The position numbers were made by a program, and so were the translations under genes. The notes below the pieces were generated by a model, which was not told where the DNA came from, did not search any database, and was given only the letters and a program-made list of their open reading frames with translations. Below are positions 1-7,379 of a stretch of 64,000 nt of DNA, piece by piece (the stretch's first letter is position 1; each line of letters opens with the position of its first letter). Source of the DNA: Brevibacillus fluminis (GTDB lineage: Bacteria; Bacillota; Bacilli; Brevibacillales; Brevibacillaceae); NCBI RefSeq assembly GCF_003710825.1, contig NZ_RHHQ01000018.1, positions 1-64,000 of the forward strand, written 5' to 3'.

Positions 1-21
1 TGCCGACTTTATCGACAGCCT

Positions 22-58
22 GAACAACCAGGATTCCTGGTTGTTTACATTTTTGACA
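22..58. terminator. Rho-independent terminator at left edge
   Basis: An 11-bp perfect stem (AACAACCAGGA / TCCTGGTTGTT) is followed by a T-rich stretch. In one plus-strand frame a stop codon (21-23) lies directly before it, so it probably ends a plus-strand gene that starts outside the window. It may also serve the minus-strand DUF779 gene, which converges on it. Confidence 0.6.
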
Positions 59-92
59 ACGATTCTGTTTTTATTTACGGATGACGATATGT

Positions 93-455
93 TTATGGAT
101 TGAGCGCCTTCCACTCTGCGTCCGTATAGATGCGAGAGCGAGTCAAAAAGCGCACTCCTTCCGGTCCTTCGAGGGAAAACATGCCGCCGCGACCAGGCAC
201 GACATCGATGATCAGCTGCGTATGCTTCCAATACTCGAATTGCGCCTGACTCATATAAAACGGGCACCCGCCGATCTCACCGAGGAGCACATCATAATCG
301 CCGATCAGGAAATCCCCCTTCGGATAGCACATCGGCGAGCTGCCGTCGCAGCAGCCCCCGGACTGGTGAAACAACAGGGGGCCGTGCTTAGCTTGCAGTT
401 TTTCAATCAACGCCAAAGCCGTATCGGTTGCTAAAACACGCTTTACCGTTTCCAT
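93..455 (-). CDS. DUF779 family protein, aldehyde dehydrogenase partner
   Basis: A 120-residue protein recognised as DUF779 from its Cys-rich GGCCDGSSPMC motif near residue 35 and its conserved C-terminal half. The family has no firmly assigned role, but it is habitually encoded next to NAD-dependent acetaldehyde or alcohol dehydrogenases. Here it starts 12 bases after the aldehyde dehydrogenase stop, so the two form an operon. Two ATGs are adjacent (458 and 455); the AGAGG site sits too close to the first, so 455 is preferred. The paired cysteines suggest metal binding or a redox role, which is inference. Confidence 0.85.
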   Translation of the reverse strand: METVKRVLATDTALALIEKLQAKHGPLLFHQSGGCCDGSSPMCYPKGDFLIGDYDVLLGEIGGCPFYMSQAQFEYWKHTQLIIDVVPGRGGMFSLEGPEGVRFLTRSRIYTDAEWKALNP

Positions 456-467
456 CATCAGCCTCTA

Positions 468-1988
468 TTAAAAGAAGCCGAGTGCATTTTGGCTGTAGCT
501 AACCAGCAAGTTTTTGGTTTGTTGGTAGTGGCTCAGCATCATTTTGTGGTTTTCGCGGCCGATACCGGAAACTTTGTAGCCGCCGAACGCAGCATGCGCT
601 GGGTATGCATGGTAGCAGTTGGTCCATACGCGGCCTGCCTGAATGCTGCGGCCCAAGCTGTATGCTGTGTTGATGTCGCGCGTCCACAAGCCCGCGCCCA
701 ACCCGTACAGCGTGTCGTTTGCAATAGACAGTGCTTCTTCGGCATCTTTGAACGTCGTAACCGAAACGACCGGTCCGAAGATCTCTTCTTGGAAGATGCG
801 CATTTTGTTGTTGCCTTTGAAGACGGTCGGTTGGATGTAGTAGCCGCCAGCCAAATCGCCCTCAAGCGCTTGACGCTGACCACCGATGAGGCATTCTGCC
901 CCTTCTTGCTTACCGATATCGATGTAGGACAGGATTTTTTCTACCTGTTCCGTCGATGCTTGAGCACCGATCATCGTTTCCGTATCGAGCGGGTTGCCTT
1001 GCTTGATTTTGGCCACGCGCGCAATCGCTCTTTCCATGAATTGATCGTAAATGCTTTCCTGAATCAAAGCGCGGGATGGGCATGTGCACACCTCGCCTTG
1101 GTTCAGTGCAAACAATACGAAACCTTCCAACGCTTTATCGAAGAACGCGTCGTCTTTCGCAAACACGTCTTCAAAGAAGATGTTCGGCGATTTTCCGCCC
1201 AGCTCCAATGTAACTGGGATAATGTTTTGCGAAGCGTATTGCATGATTAGGCGGCCGGTTGTGGTTTCACCCGTGAAGGCGATTTTGGAAATCCGGTTGC
1301 TGGATGCCAGCGGTTTGCCTGCCTCCAGACCGAAACCGTTGACGACGTTCACAACGCCGGCTGGCAGCAGGTCGCCGATCAGTTCCAACAGTACCATGAT
1401 CGATGCAGGCGTTTGCTCTGCTGGCTTCAAGACGACGCAGTTGCCCGCCGCAAGCGCAGGAGCAAGCTTCCATGTCGCCATCAGGATCGGGAAGTTCCAA
1501 GGGATGATTTGACCCACTACGCCCAATGGCTCATGGAAATGGTACGCCACTGTCGAATCATCGATTTGGGACAGCGCGCCTTCCTGCGAACGGATGCAGC
1601 CTGCAAAATAACGGAAATGGTCGATTGCCAACGGAATGTCTGCAGCCAGCGTCTCTCTTACCGGCTTGCCGTTATCCCATGTTTCCGCTACCGCAAGCGT
1701 TTCCAAATTTGCTTCCATACGATCCGCGATTTTATTCAAAATGAGGGCTCTTTCCGTTACCGATGTACGTCCCCATGCATCTTTTGCTTCATGTGCGGCA
1801 TCCAGCGCCAGTTCGATATCTTCAGACGTGGAGCGCGCGATCTCGCAAAACACTTTGCCTGTCACCGGTGAAACGTTTTCAAAATACTCGCCTTTAACCG
1901 GTGCGACCCATTTGCCACCGATGTAGTTTTCATAACGTGGTTTAAAAGTCACTTTCGATCCAGGTTGTCCAGGTTGAGCATAAATCAT
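468..1988 (-). CDS. NAD-dependent aldehyde dehydrogenase (acetaldehyde dehydrogenase type)
   Basis: A 506-residue cytosolic enzyme that oxidises an aldehyde to the acid with NAD. It is full length for class ALDH1/ExaC-AcoD. It carries the FTGETTTGR nucleotide-site motif, the general-base glutamate in LELGGKSPN and the catalytic cysteine in GEVCTCPSRA (about residue 300). A longer reading frame runs to 2198, but ATG 1988 is preceded by a strong GGGGAGGG site and aligns with the family N-terminus. It forms an operon with the downstream DUF779 gene. A sigma-54 promoter and a divergent AcoR-like activator lie upstream, so it is expected to be induced by a small alcohol, aldehyde or acetoin-like effector. 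Confidence 0.93.
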   Translation of the reverse strand: MIYAQPGQPGSKVTFKPRYENYIGGKWVAPVKGEYFENVSPVTGKVFCEIARSTSEDIELALDAAHEAKDAWGRTSVTERALILNKIADRMEANLETLAVAETWDNGKPVRETLAADIPLAIDHFRYFAGCIRSQEGALSQIDDSTVAYHFHEPLGVVGQIIPWNFPILMATWKLAPALAAGNCVVLKPAEQTPASIMVLLELIGDLLPAGVVNVVNGFGLEAGKPLASSNRISKIAFTGETTTGRLIMQYASQNIIPVTLELGGKSPNIFFEDVFAKDDAFFDKALEGFVLFALNQGEVCTCPSRALIQESIYDQFMERAIARVAKIKQGNPLDTETMIGAQASTEQVEKILSYIDIGKQEGAECLIGGQRQALEGDLAGGYYIQPTVFKGNNKMRIFQEEIFGPVVSVTTFKDAEEALSIANDTLYGLGAGLWTRDINTAYSLGRSIQAGRVWTNCYHAYPAHAAFGGYKVSGIGRENHKMMLSHYQQTKNLLVSYSQNALGFF

Positions 1989-2031
1989 CAAAAAACCCTC
2001 CCCATATGTAAATTTCTTACGCTGTTTTAAA

Positions 2032-2050
2032 TAGCACGTATTATGCCAAC
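2032..2050 (-). promoter_or_regulatory. Sigma-54 (-24/-12) promoter of the aldehyde dehydrogenase operon
   Basis: On the minus strand TTGGCATAATACGTGCTA matches the sigma-54 consensus, with GG (2046-2047) and GC (2034-2035) separated by exactly 10 bases. The predicted start near 2022 gives a leader of about 35 bases to the ATG. A divergent sigma-54 activator gene next to it supports the call. Confidence 0.85.
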
Positions 2051-2112
2051 ATCCGCATGCCTGATTTTGCGCTTTTCGCTTCTCGCCGGCGCTGTCCACA
2101 TGCTCCACTTTC

Positions 2113-2140
2113 GAACACCGAACTGTTCCATTATCGAACA
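2113..2140. promoter_or_regulatory. Likely upstream activator sites for the AcoR-like regulator
   Basis: TGTTC-N7-GAACA (2124-2140) forms an inverted repeat. A further GAACA at 2113-2117 pairs with the same TGTTC as GAACA-N6-TGTTC. The cluster lies about 75-90 bases upstream of the sigma-54 promoter, the usual position for an enhancer-type activator. That the regulator at 2225 binds here is inferred from position. Confidence 0.6.
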
Positions 2141-2174
2141 ACTTTAGACTATTCAGACAGTAATCGGGCAAACA

Positions 2175-2183
2175 TGCTATACT
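2175..2183 (+). promoter_or_regulatory. Extended -10 promoter of the sigma-54 activator gene
   Basis: TGCTATACT is an extended -10 element (TG-N-TATACT) 42 bases upstream of the TTG start. No good -35 is seen. It lies close to the activator palindromes, so autoregulation is possible. Confidence 0.4.
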
Positions 2184-2224
2184 GATGACAAAGATCATTT
2201 AGGTGCATAAGGGAGGGTTATTCC

Positions 2225-4015
2225 TTGGCATTCCTGCAGTATGCGGATTCTTCCGCTTTGGTTACCCGTTCATGGCAGCGCTGTCATCAAACCGGCCTAC
2301 ACCCAACAGACCAAGCAAATGATCAAATCATCACAGGCAAACGAATCAAAGAAATCATCAAGGAAAATCAGGCGCTGATCCAATACACCGTGCCGATTTT
2401 CGAAAAGCTTTTTCCGTTCATTCATCAAATGGGGCATATCGCCATGCTCGTCGACCGACAAGGAAACATCATCCACACGATCGGCGACCCCGATTTTGCC
2501 GACCATGCCCAGCGCGTGCAGCTTCAAGTTGGCGCCAACTGGGAAGAGAGCCGTAAAGGGACGAATGCGATCGGTACTGCCTTGGTTGAATCCCGCCCCG
2601 TGCGGATTCATGCGGAGCAGCACTTTTTCAGGGAAAATCAGTTCCTCACATGTGCCGCAGCCCCCATTTACGACGCGGATGGCGAATTTCTGGGCGTCGT
2701 CAACGTCAGCGGGCAGAAGGAAGGGTTTCATCCGTACATCCTCTCGCTGGCTAGTCTGGCAGCCGACTCGCTGCAGAACAAGCTTCTGTTAGAAACGTCC
2801 AAGCATGAACATCTTCTGACATTGAAGGAACTCGACCAAATTTCTGCCAGTCATCAGACACCACTCGTCTCGCTTGATCGCGATCGGCGTATCGTTCGCG
2901 CAAACGCCGCAGCCGTCGGGATACTCGGCAAAGATTGCCTGGGAAAAGAATTTGTCGGGAAAAAGGGCTATACGACCCAAACGATCTCGGATCAAACCAG
3001 CAAAATGTGGCGCTCTGTCGCCCTTCATAAAAAAGCAGACACTCCTGATCAACGCGGGCTGCTGACCAGCTTTTCACGGCTGGCCGGGTCCTGCAAACGC
3101 ATCGTGCAAACAAAGGAGTTGGCTTTAAAAGCGGCGCTGACCCATTACCCCGTGCTTCTGCTCGGTGAAAGCGGAACCGGGAAAGAGGTTGTGGCGCAAT
3201 CGATCCACCAAGCCAGTACACGGGCGACACAGCCCTTTATCGCCGTCAATTGCAGCGCGATACCAGACAACCTGGTCGAAAGCGAAATGTTCGGCTACGA
3301 AAGCGGTGCTTTTACCGGAGCAAATCGGGAAGGCAGCATCGGCAAATTCGAGGCCGCCAAGCAAGGCACGATCTTTTTGGATGAGATCGGCGACATGTCT
3401 TTGCGGGCCCAAGCCGCTCTGCTCCGCGTGCTCCAAGAAAAAGTCATCACCCCTGTCGGCAGCACCCGCACGAGACCGGTGCATGCCCGAGTGATTGCCG
3501 CCACGCATCGTAACTTGCCCGAAGAGATTAAGGCTGGCCGTTTCCGCGCCGACCTTTATTACCGGCTCAAGGGCATCCAGATTAATCTGCCGTCGCTGCG
3601 TGAGCGGAGCGATGTGATCGAGTTAGCGGAGCATCTGCTGCGCCAGATCAACGAAGATGACGCTCCGGTTCCGGTACTCGCGCCGGATGCCCAGAAGCTT
3701 CTTAGATCCTATCAGTGGCCCGGCAACGTCAGGGAGCTGCAAAGCGTGCTGATGCAAGCGGCCTTTTTGGCCGATGGCGGTGAGATTGAAGCACACCATC
3801 TGCAGCTTGATCTCCCCGATCTCGCTGCATACGATGACAACCAACCGATTTTATCGCTGCGTGAAGCCGAGATCGCCGCGATCCAAAAATCGCTGGCCGC
3901 GAGTGGCGGGAATGTAAGCAAAGCGGCTAAACTCTTGCAGATTGGACGCAATACCCTCTATCGAAAAATGGAAGAGTATCGCATTTCGAATACGGCGAAC
4001 ATGGGCAGTGTTTAG
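2225..4015 (+). CDS. Sigma-54-dependent activator, AcoR type (GAF, AAA+, Fis HTH)
   Basis: A 596-residue enhancer-binding protein. A GAF-like sensory domain occupies roughly residues 60-190, followed by a short PAS-like segment (about 220-260). The AAA+ domain has Walker A GESGTGKE near residue 312, the sigma-54-contacting GAFTGA loop and Walker B GTIFLDEIGD. A C-terminal Fis-type helix-turn-helix follows (NVSKAAKLLQIGRNTLYRKM). Translation starts at TTG 2225 after a GGGAGGG site. It is divergent from the aldehyde dehydrogenase-DUF779 operon, which has a sigma-54 promoter, so that operon is its likely target. The effector is unknown. Confidence 0.93.
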   Translation: MAFLQYADSSALVTRSWQRCHQTGLHPTDQANDQIITGKRIKEIIKENQALIQYTVPIFEKLFPFIHQMGHIAMLVDRQGNIIHTIGDPDFADHAQRVQLQVGANWEESRKGTNAIGTALVESRPVRIHAEQHFFRENQFLTCAAAPIYDADGEFLGVVNVSGQKEGFHPYILSLASLAADSLQNKLLLETSKHEHLLTLKELDQISASHQTPLVSLDRDRRIVRANAAAVGILGKDCLGKEFVGKKGYTTQTISDQTSKMWRSVALHKKADTPDQRGLLTSFSRLAGSCKRIVQTKELALKAALTHYPVLLLGESGTGKEVVAQSIHQASTRATQPFIAVNCSAIPDNLVESEMFGYESGAFTGANREGSIGKFEAAKQGTIFLDEIGDMSLRAQAALLRVLQEKVITPVGSTRTRPVHARVIAATHRNLPEEIKAGRFRADLYYRLKGIQINLPSLRERSDVIELAEHLLRQINEDDAPVPVLAPDAQKLLRSYQWPGNVRELQSVLMQAAFLADGGEIEAHHLQLDLPDLAAYDDNQPILSLREAEIAAIQKSLAASGGNVSKAAKLLQIGRNTLYRKMEEYRISNTANMGSV

Positions 4016-4050
4016 TGTATTTCTATTCTTTTAGACAGTATGAAAAACTC

Positions 4051-4080
4051 TTGACTTGTCCAGGTAAAAAATGATAAATT
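4051..4080 (+). promoter_or_regulatory. Sigma-A promoter of tRNA-Leu
   Basis: TTGACT (4051-4056) and TAAATT (4075-4080) are separated by 18 bases, ending 17 bases before the mature tRNA 5' end. Confidence 0.6.
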
Positions 4081-4096
4081 TGTGTTGACTATTTCT

Positions 4097-4184
4097 GCCG
4101 GGGTGGCGGAATAGGCAGACGCAACAGACTTAAAATCTGTCGGGAGTTTCTCCCGTACCGGTTCAAGTCCGGTCCTCGGCACCA
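4097..4184 (+). tRNA. trnL: tRNA-Leu (anticodon UAA)
   Basis: A class II tRNA of 88 bases. The GCCGGGG/CCTCGGC acceptor stem pairs fully with one G-U. The anticodon loop CTTAAAA carries TAA. A long variable arm (CGGGAGTTTCTCCCG) is present, as is the T-arm GGTTCAAGTCC. The 3' CCA is encoded. It stands alone, not in a tRNA cluster. Confidence 0.97.
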
Positions 4185-4197
4185 TACAACACAAGCA

Positions 4198-4230
4198 AAC
4201 CATTTGGGACTCGTCCCGGATGGTTTTTTT
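4198..4230 (+). terminator. Terminator after tRNA-Leu
   Basis: The stem AACCATTTGGGA / TCCCGGATGGTT with loop CTCG is followed by seven Ts, 13 bases after the tRNA CCA end. Confidence 0.9.
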
Positions 4231-4270
4231 GTTTCCCCTGCCAATCCATCGGCTACTGCATCGTTGCACA

Positions 4271-4346
4271 TTAGAAAACCTGGCTACGCCAAGCTTTTTG
4301 GCGGATCCGCAGTTGCACTTATACAGAAGATTCTTATCTGTATAAA
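4271..4346 (-). repeat. Dispersed intergenic repeat, copy 1
   Basis: Read on the minus strand it contains ACAGATAAGAAT, then GTATAAGTGCAAC, then TCCGCCAAAAAGCTTGGCG, then TAGCCAGGTTTTCTAA. The core holds a hairpin (CGCCAA-N5-TTGGCG). It lies downstream of ung in the same relation to its gene as the other copies, although no strong terminator is visible between ung and this copy. See copies at 6662, 60361 and 63043. Confidence 0.85.
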
Positions 4347-4407
4347 AATACGGCCCGATAGTGTACCCGCCCGAATGGCGAATCTGTCAGCACCGTATGT
4401 CCGTCTA

Positions 4408-5136
4408 TTATTCTACTGTTTTCACCTTTTCCCAATCATTCGCTGCCGCAAGCTCGGTCGGGTCGAGATTCGGGATTTGCCAATCAATCGGCGTGCTGCC
4501 GATTTTCTCCAAAAACGTATTGGCACGCGAAAACGGCCTGCTGCCGAAAAAGCCGCGGTTGGCGGAAAATGGACTTGGATGCGGCGACTCGATGATGTAA
4601 TGATGCGAGCCGGTAATCAGCTCACGCTTCTCCTGCGCATGTCGGCCCCAAAGGATAAAGACAAGCGGTTTTTCCCGGTGGTTGAGCGTCGCGATGATTT
4701 GGTCGGTGAACTGTTCCCAGCCCATTCCTTTGTGCGAGTTGGCTTGCCCGGCGCGAACCGTCAGCACGGTGTTCAACATCAGTACGCCTTGCTCTGCCCA
4801 TTTCACCAGAAACCCGTTATTCGGGATGTAGCAGTTCAGATCGCTCTGCAGCTCTTTATAGATGTTTTGCAGCGATGGCGGCGTGTTGACACCCGGTTTG
4901 ACCGAAAAGCTGAGGCCGTGGGCTTGCCCGGGACCGTGGTAAGGGTCTTGGCCGAGAATCACTACTTTGGCATCGTTGTACGGCGTCAGGTGCAGTGCGT
5001 TGAAGATGTCGTACATATCGGGAAACACAGGTCTCGATTGGTACTCTTCCACCAAAAATTGGCGCAGCTTCATATAGTACGGCTTGGCAAACTCATCTTC
5101 CAGCATGGGAGACCAGTCGTTTTTTAGCTTGGTCAT
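4408..5136 (-). CDS. ung: Uracil-DNA glycosylase (family 1)
   Basis: A 242-residue repair enzyme that excises uracil from DNA. It has the catalytic water-activating motif GQDPYHGPGQAHG with Asp, and the DNA-intercalation motif HPSPFSANRGFFG near residue 190. Length fits family 1. The frame stays open to a GTG at 5151, but ATG 5136 sits at normal distance from AAGGTGG and is preferred. It begins 16 bases after the MATE transporter stop, so the two are probably co-transcribed. Confidence 0.97.
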   Translation of the reverse strand: MTKLKNDWSPMLEDEFAKPYYMKLRQFLVEEYQSRPVFPDMYDIFNALHLTPYNDAKVVILGQDPYHGPGQAHGLSFSVKPGVNTPPSLQNIYKELQSDLNCYIPNNGFLVKWAEQGVLMLNTVLTVRAGQANSHKGMGWEQFTDQIIATLNHREKPLVFILWGRHAQEKRELITGSHHYIIESPHPSPFSANRGFFGSRPFSRANTFLEKIGSTPIDWQIPNLDPTELAAANDWEKVKTVE

Positions 5137-5152
5137 AATTGTACGAACCACC

Positions 5153-6490
5153 TTACGCTTCAGTTGATTTTGGCATGACTTTGGCCCAATCCACCTTGTA
5201 AAAGCGGATCATGACGATGATGCCGAATGCCATTAAAAAGGTATACAGGGAAATCCACGCACCTACGCTGTTCAACCCGAAAACAAATGTCAGCAAATAG
5301 GTTAGCGGGACAAACATAGCAAAGCAGAGCACGAGTGACGTTTTGAACAGGAAGCCGGTGTCGCCGATTCCGCGCAATCCCCCTGCGTAAAAGTTAAGCA
5401 AGCCGTCGAACACTTGCAGAAACGCGGAAATCTCGATCAAAAACGCAGCGAGATGGTACACGTCCGGGTCAGTCGTATAAATGCGGGCGATCGGCTCCGC
5501 AAGCAAAAACTCGACCAAGCCGAGCAGCAGAATGAACAAGCTCCCGATCGTCGCTGTTTCCGTCCCCATTCTCCTCGCCATCTGCGCATTGCCCTTGCCG
5601 ATATATTGACCGACCAGAATCGTGGCCGTCGACCCGAAGGCAAATGCCGGCATGAAACCGAAAGCCATGACGCTCAATGCGATTTCATTGGCTGCCAACG
5701 GAACCGTGCCCAATCGGGTCACGAACATCGTAAAAATAAACATGGAAAGCGCCAATGCCAATTCCTGCCCACCGAGCTTAAAGCTCTCCCAGCTGATGAG
5801 CTTGGCTTCCTGTCGATTGATCGGAATCACTGCTCTCGTATGGAACTGCGGATGCAGCTTGACGAAATAGACAAGTATACAGCCGATCAGCCCGACCAGC
5901 TCACCGATAAAAATCGACCAGGCAGCCCCGGGCAAGCCCAGTTCTGGCAGGCCCCATTTTCCATACGTGAGCGTGTATGTGAAAAAGATCATAAGCGCGT
6001 TGCTTGTAATGGAGAATACCATTGGCGTCTTCGTGTCACCGATTCCCCGCATGAAGCCGTGGAAGACAAAGCTTAGCGTGGAAAAGATCATCGCCCAGAA
6101 GCGGATGCGCAAATAATCCTCGCCTTGCTGGATCAACTCTGACGAGCCGCCCATCAGCTTCAGCAGCCAACCCGCACCAAACGTCCCCAGCAAAAAGACA
6201 AACAGCCCGATGAACAAACAAAGATAAAGCGCGATATGGGTGCGCTCAACCGCTTTCTTGCTGTCGTTGGCTCCGTAGTTTTGGGCAACCAGATAGTTGA
6301 CGGTATGGCCGATCCCTGAAATAAATCCCCATACATTATACATGATAATGTTGCAGACTCCCACGATGGCGATGGCCAAGACACCCAATTGACCCACCAT
6401 GATCAGGTTCACGGTTCCTGTCACTGTCCCCGTTGCGAATGAAGCAACAGACGGAATCGACAACCACAGAATATTCTTCCAATTTCGCAT
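5153..6490 (-). CDS. MATE family multidrug/toxin exporter
   Basis: A 445-residue membrane protein with twelve predicted helices in two MatE repeats (starting near residues 10 and 235). Members export cationic drugs or metabolites using a Na+ or H+ gradient. It starts MRNWKNILWLSIPS after AAAGGACGG. ung follows almost directly. A CTAAT-TGTC-ATTAG palindrome lies 16 bases upstream of the ATG, where a repressor could act. The substrate cannot be read from sequence. Confidence 0.93.
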   Translation of the reverse strand: MRNWKNILWLSIPSVASFATGTVTGTVNLIMVGQLGVLAIAIVGVCNIIMYNVWGFISGIGHTVNYLVAQNYGANDSKKAVERTHIALYLCLFIGLFVFLLGTFGAGWLLKLMGGSSELIQQGEDYLRIRFWAMIFSTLSFVFHGFMRGIGDTKTPMVFSITSNALMIFFTYTLTYGKWGLPELGLPGAAWSIFIGELVGLIGCILVYFVKLHPQFHTRAVIPINRQEAKLISWESFKLGGQELALALSMFIFTMFVTRLGTVPLAANEIALSVMAFGFMPAFAFGSTATILVGQYIGKGNAQMARRMGTETATIGSLFILLLGLVEFLLAEPIARIYTTDPDVYHLAAFLIEISAFLQVFDGLLNFYAGGLRGIGDTGFLFKTSLVLCFAMFVPLTYLLTFVFGLNSVGAWISLYTFLMAFGIIVMIRFYKVDWAKVMPKSTEA

Positions 6491-6506
6491 GTTAGCCGTC
6501 CTTTAT

Positions 6507-6520
6507 CTAATTGTCATTAG
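6507..6520. promoter_or_regulatory. Palindrome in the leader of the MATE gene
   Basis: CTAAT-TGTC-ATTAG is a perfect 5-bp inverted repeat just upstream of the MATE ribosome site. Its size and place suit a MarR- or TetR-type operator. No candidate regulator gene is adjacent. Confidence 0.35.
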
Positions 6521-6661
6521 GTTAAATATAGTCTTAATCATAACCGAAGATGCATATTGCGCCAAGCAACCAGCATGCATGAAGGCAAAGGAGACATACA
6601 TCCTTCGCTCTCAAACGGCTCCATTACTGCGGTAGCAGGCAAAATCACCATGCTCATTGCA

Positions 6662-6710
6662 CTAGAAAACCTGGCTACACCGAGCTTTTTGGCGGATCCG
6701 CGATTGCACG
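6662..6710 (-). repeat. Dispersed intergenic repeat, copy 2
   Basis: On the minus strand it reads CGTGCAATCGCGGATCC, then GCCAAAAAGCTCGGTGTAGC, then CAGGTTTTCTA. Compared with copies 1 and 4 the hairpin arm is altered (TTGGCG to TCGGTG), leaving one mismatch and one G-U pair. It directly follows the terminator of the minus-strand gene 6763-7239. Confidence 0.85.
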
Positions 6711-6745
6711 AAAAAAGAACCCCAATGCTACGGGGTTCCTTTCTT
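6711..6745 (-). terminator. Terminator of the GyrI-like gene
   Basis: On the minus strand GAACCCC-N8-GGGGTTC is followed by TTTTTT, 24 bases after the stop codon of the gene ending at 6763. Confidence 0.9.
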
Positions 6746-6762
6746 CTTGAATATGCACCTGG

Positions 6763-7239
6763 TCACGCAATGGCCACGTACACTTCGACGACGGCTTGCT
6801 CGGGATTCATGCAGCGTTCGTCATACCGCTCGAAATCACCCGTATAGGTCCGTTTCTCATCCGATTGCTCGAAATAATTCCAGATTTGCTGCCAGAGCTT
6901 TGGTACAACCTCTGTGATAGGTCCCTCTTGGGAGGTGAAAACGAGATACTTGGCTGCAGGCACCTCTTTTTTCACAAACCCTTCCGGCATTTCGGCGTGC
7001 TGATCCACAGCATGTCCAATCAGCGTCGTGTATCGGCCATTCACGTCTGCTTCATAATCGGTGTACAGTCCATAAAGAGCTTGATCAACCTTGGCAGGAG
7101 TCTTTTCGCTTACCTGTTCTTGAAAAAATCGCTGCCACAGCTTCGGGATTTCCCCGTCACCTTTGCACTCCGCCTCGTTTGTCGTGCTGGCGGCAATCCC
7201 CACGATGACCAGTCTTTCCTTCGTTTCTACGATTGGCAT
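6763..7239 (-). CDS. GyrI-like / effector-binding domain protein
   Basis: A 158-residue stand-alone small-molecule-binding domain of the GyrI/SOUL-like superfamily (also the C-terminal domain of BmrR and Rob). It shows the two-fold repeat of the fold and the usual ending, in which an acidic ERYDERCM stretch is followed by a VEVYVAI strand. The open frame extends to 7320, but ATG 7239 has GGGAGG at ideal distance. No DNA-binding domain is attached, so it may bind a xenobiotic or hydrolyse an electrophile. The neighbouring MATE exporter would fit a detoxification role, which is inference. Confidence 0.75.
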   Translation of the reverse strand: MPIVETKERLVIVGIAASTTNEAECKGDGEIPKLWQRFFQEQVSEKTPAKVDQALYGLYTDYEADVNGRYTTLIGHAVDQHAEMPEGFVKKEVPAAKYLVFTSQEGPITEVVPKLWQQIWNYFEQSDEKRTYTGDFERYDERCMNPEQAVVEVYVAIA

Positions 7240-7320
7240 TCTTGTATCCTCCCAATAACAAACGTACGTTCCTATTAATAATTTACCAAAAATTAGAAAC
7301 AGTGTCAAAACAAAATGCAA

Positions 7321-7359
7321 AAAGAGTGAAGGTCGTCAAAACCGGCTTCACTCTTTCAA
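7321..7359 (-). terminator. Terminator of the peptide-utilisation operon
   Basis: An 11-bp perfect stem (AAAGAGTGAAG / CTTCACTCTTT) lies 23 bases after the S9 peptidase stop, reading minus. The T run is short (TTTTT including stem bases). It probably ends the ten-gene operon. Confidence 0.75.
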
Positions 7360-7379
7360 CAAGATGGCTGAACTGCCTG

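Noticed and set aside
489..1250. Plus-strand open frame of 253 codons within the aldehyde dehydrogenase gene
   Set aside because: Shadow frame; the minus-strand product has all ALDH motifs.
2041..2198. N-terminal extension of the aldehyde dehydrogenase to 2198
   Set aside because: It would run through the sigma-54 promoter and activator sites, has no ribosome site and does not match the family N-terminus.
4012..4271. Two minus-strand reading frames of 60-85 codons over the tRNA-Leu gene
   Set aside because: They are antisense to the tRNA. Their apparent similarity to many database proteins arises from tRNA-derived mis-annotations, not from a real family.
6557..6847. Short plus-strand frames spelling a LENLATPSFLADPRL-like peptide
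   Set aside because: This is the translation of repeat copy 2; similar peptides come from the other repeat copies, so the signal is the DNA repeat and not a protein.
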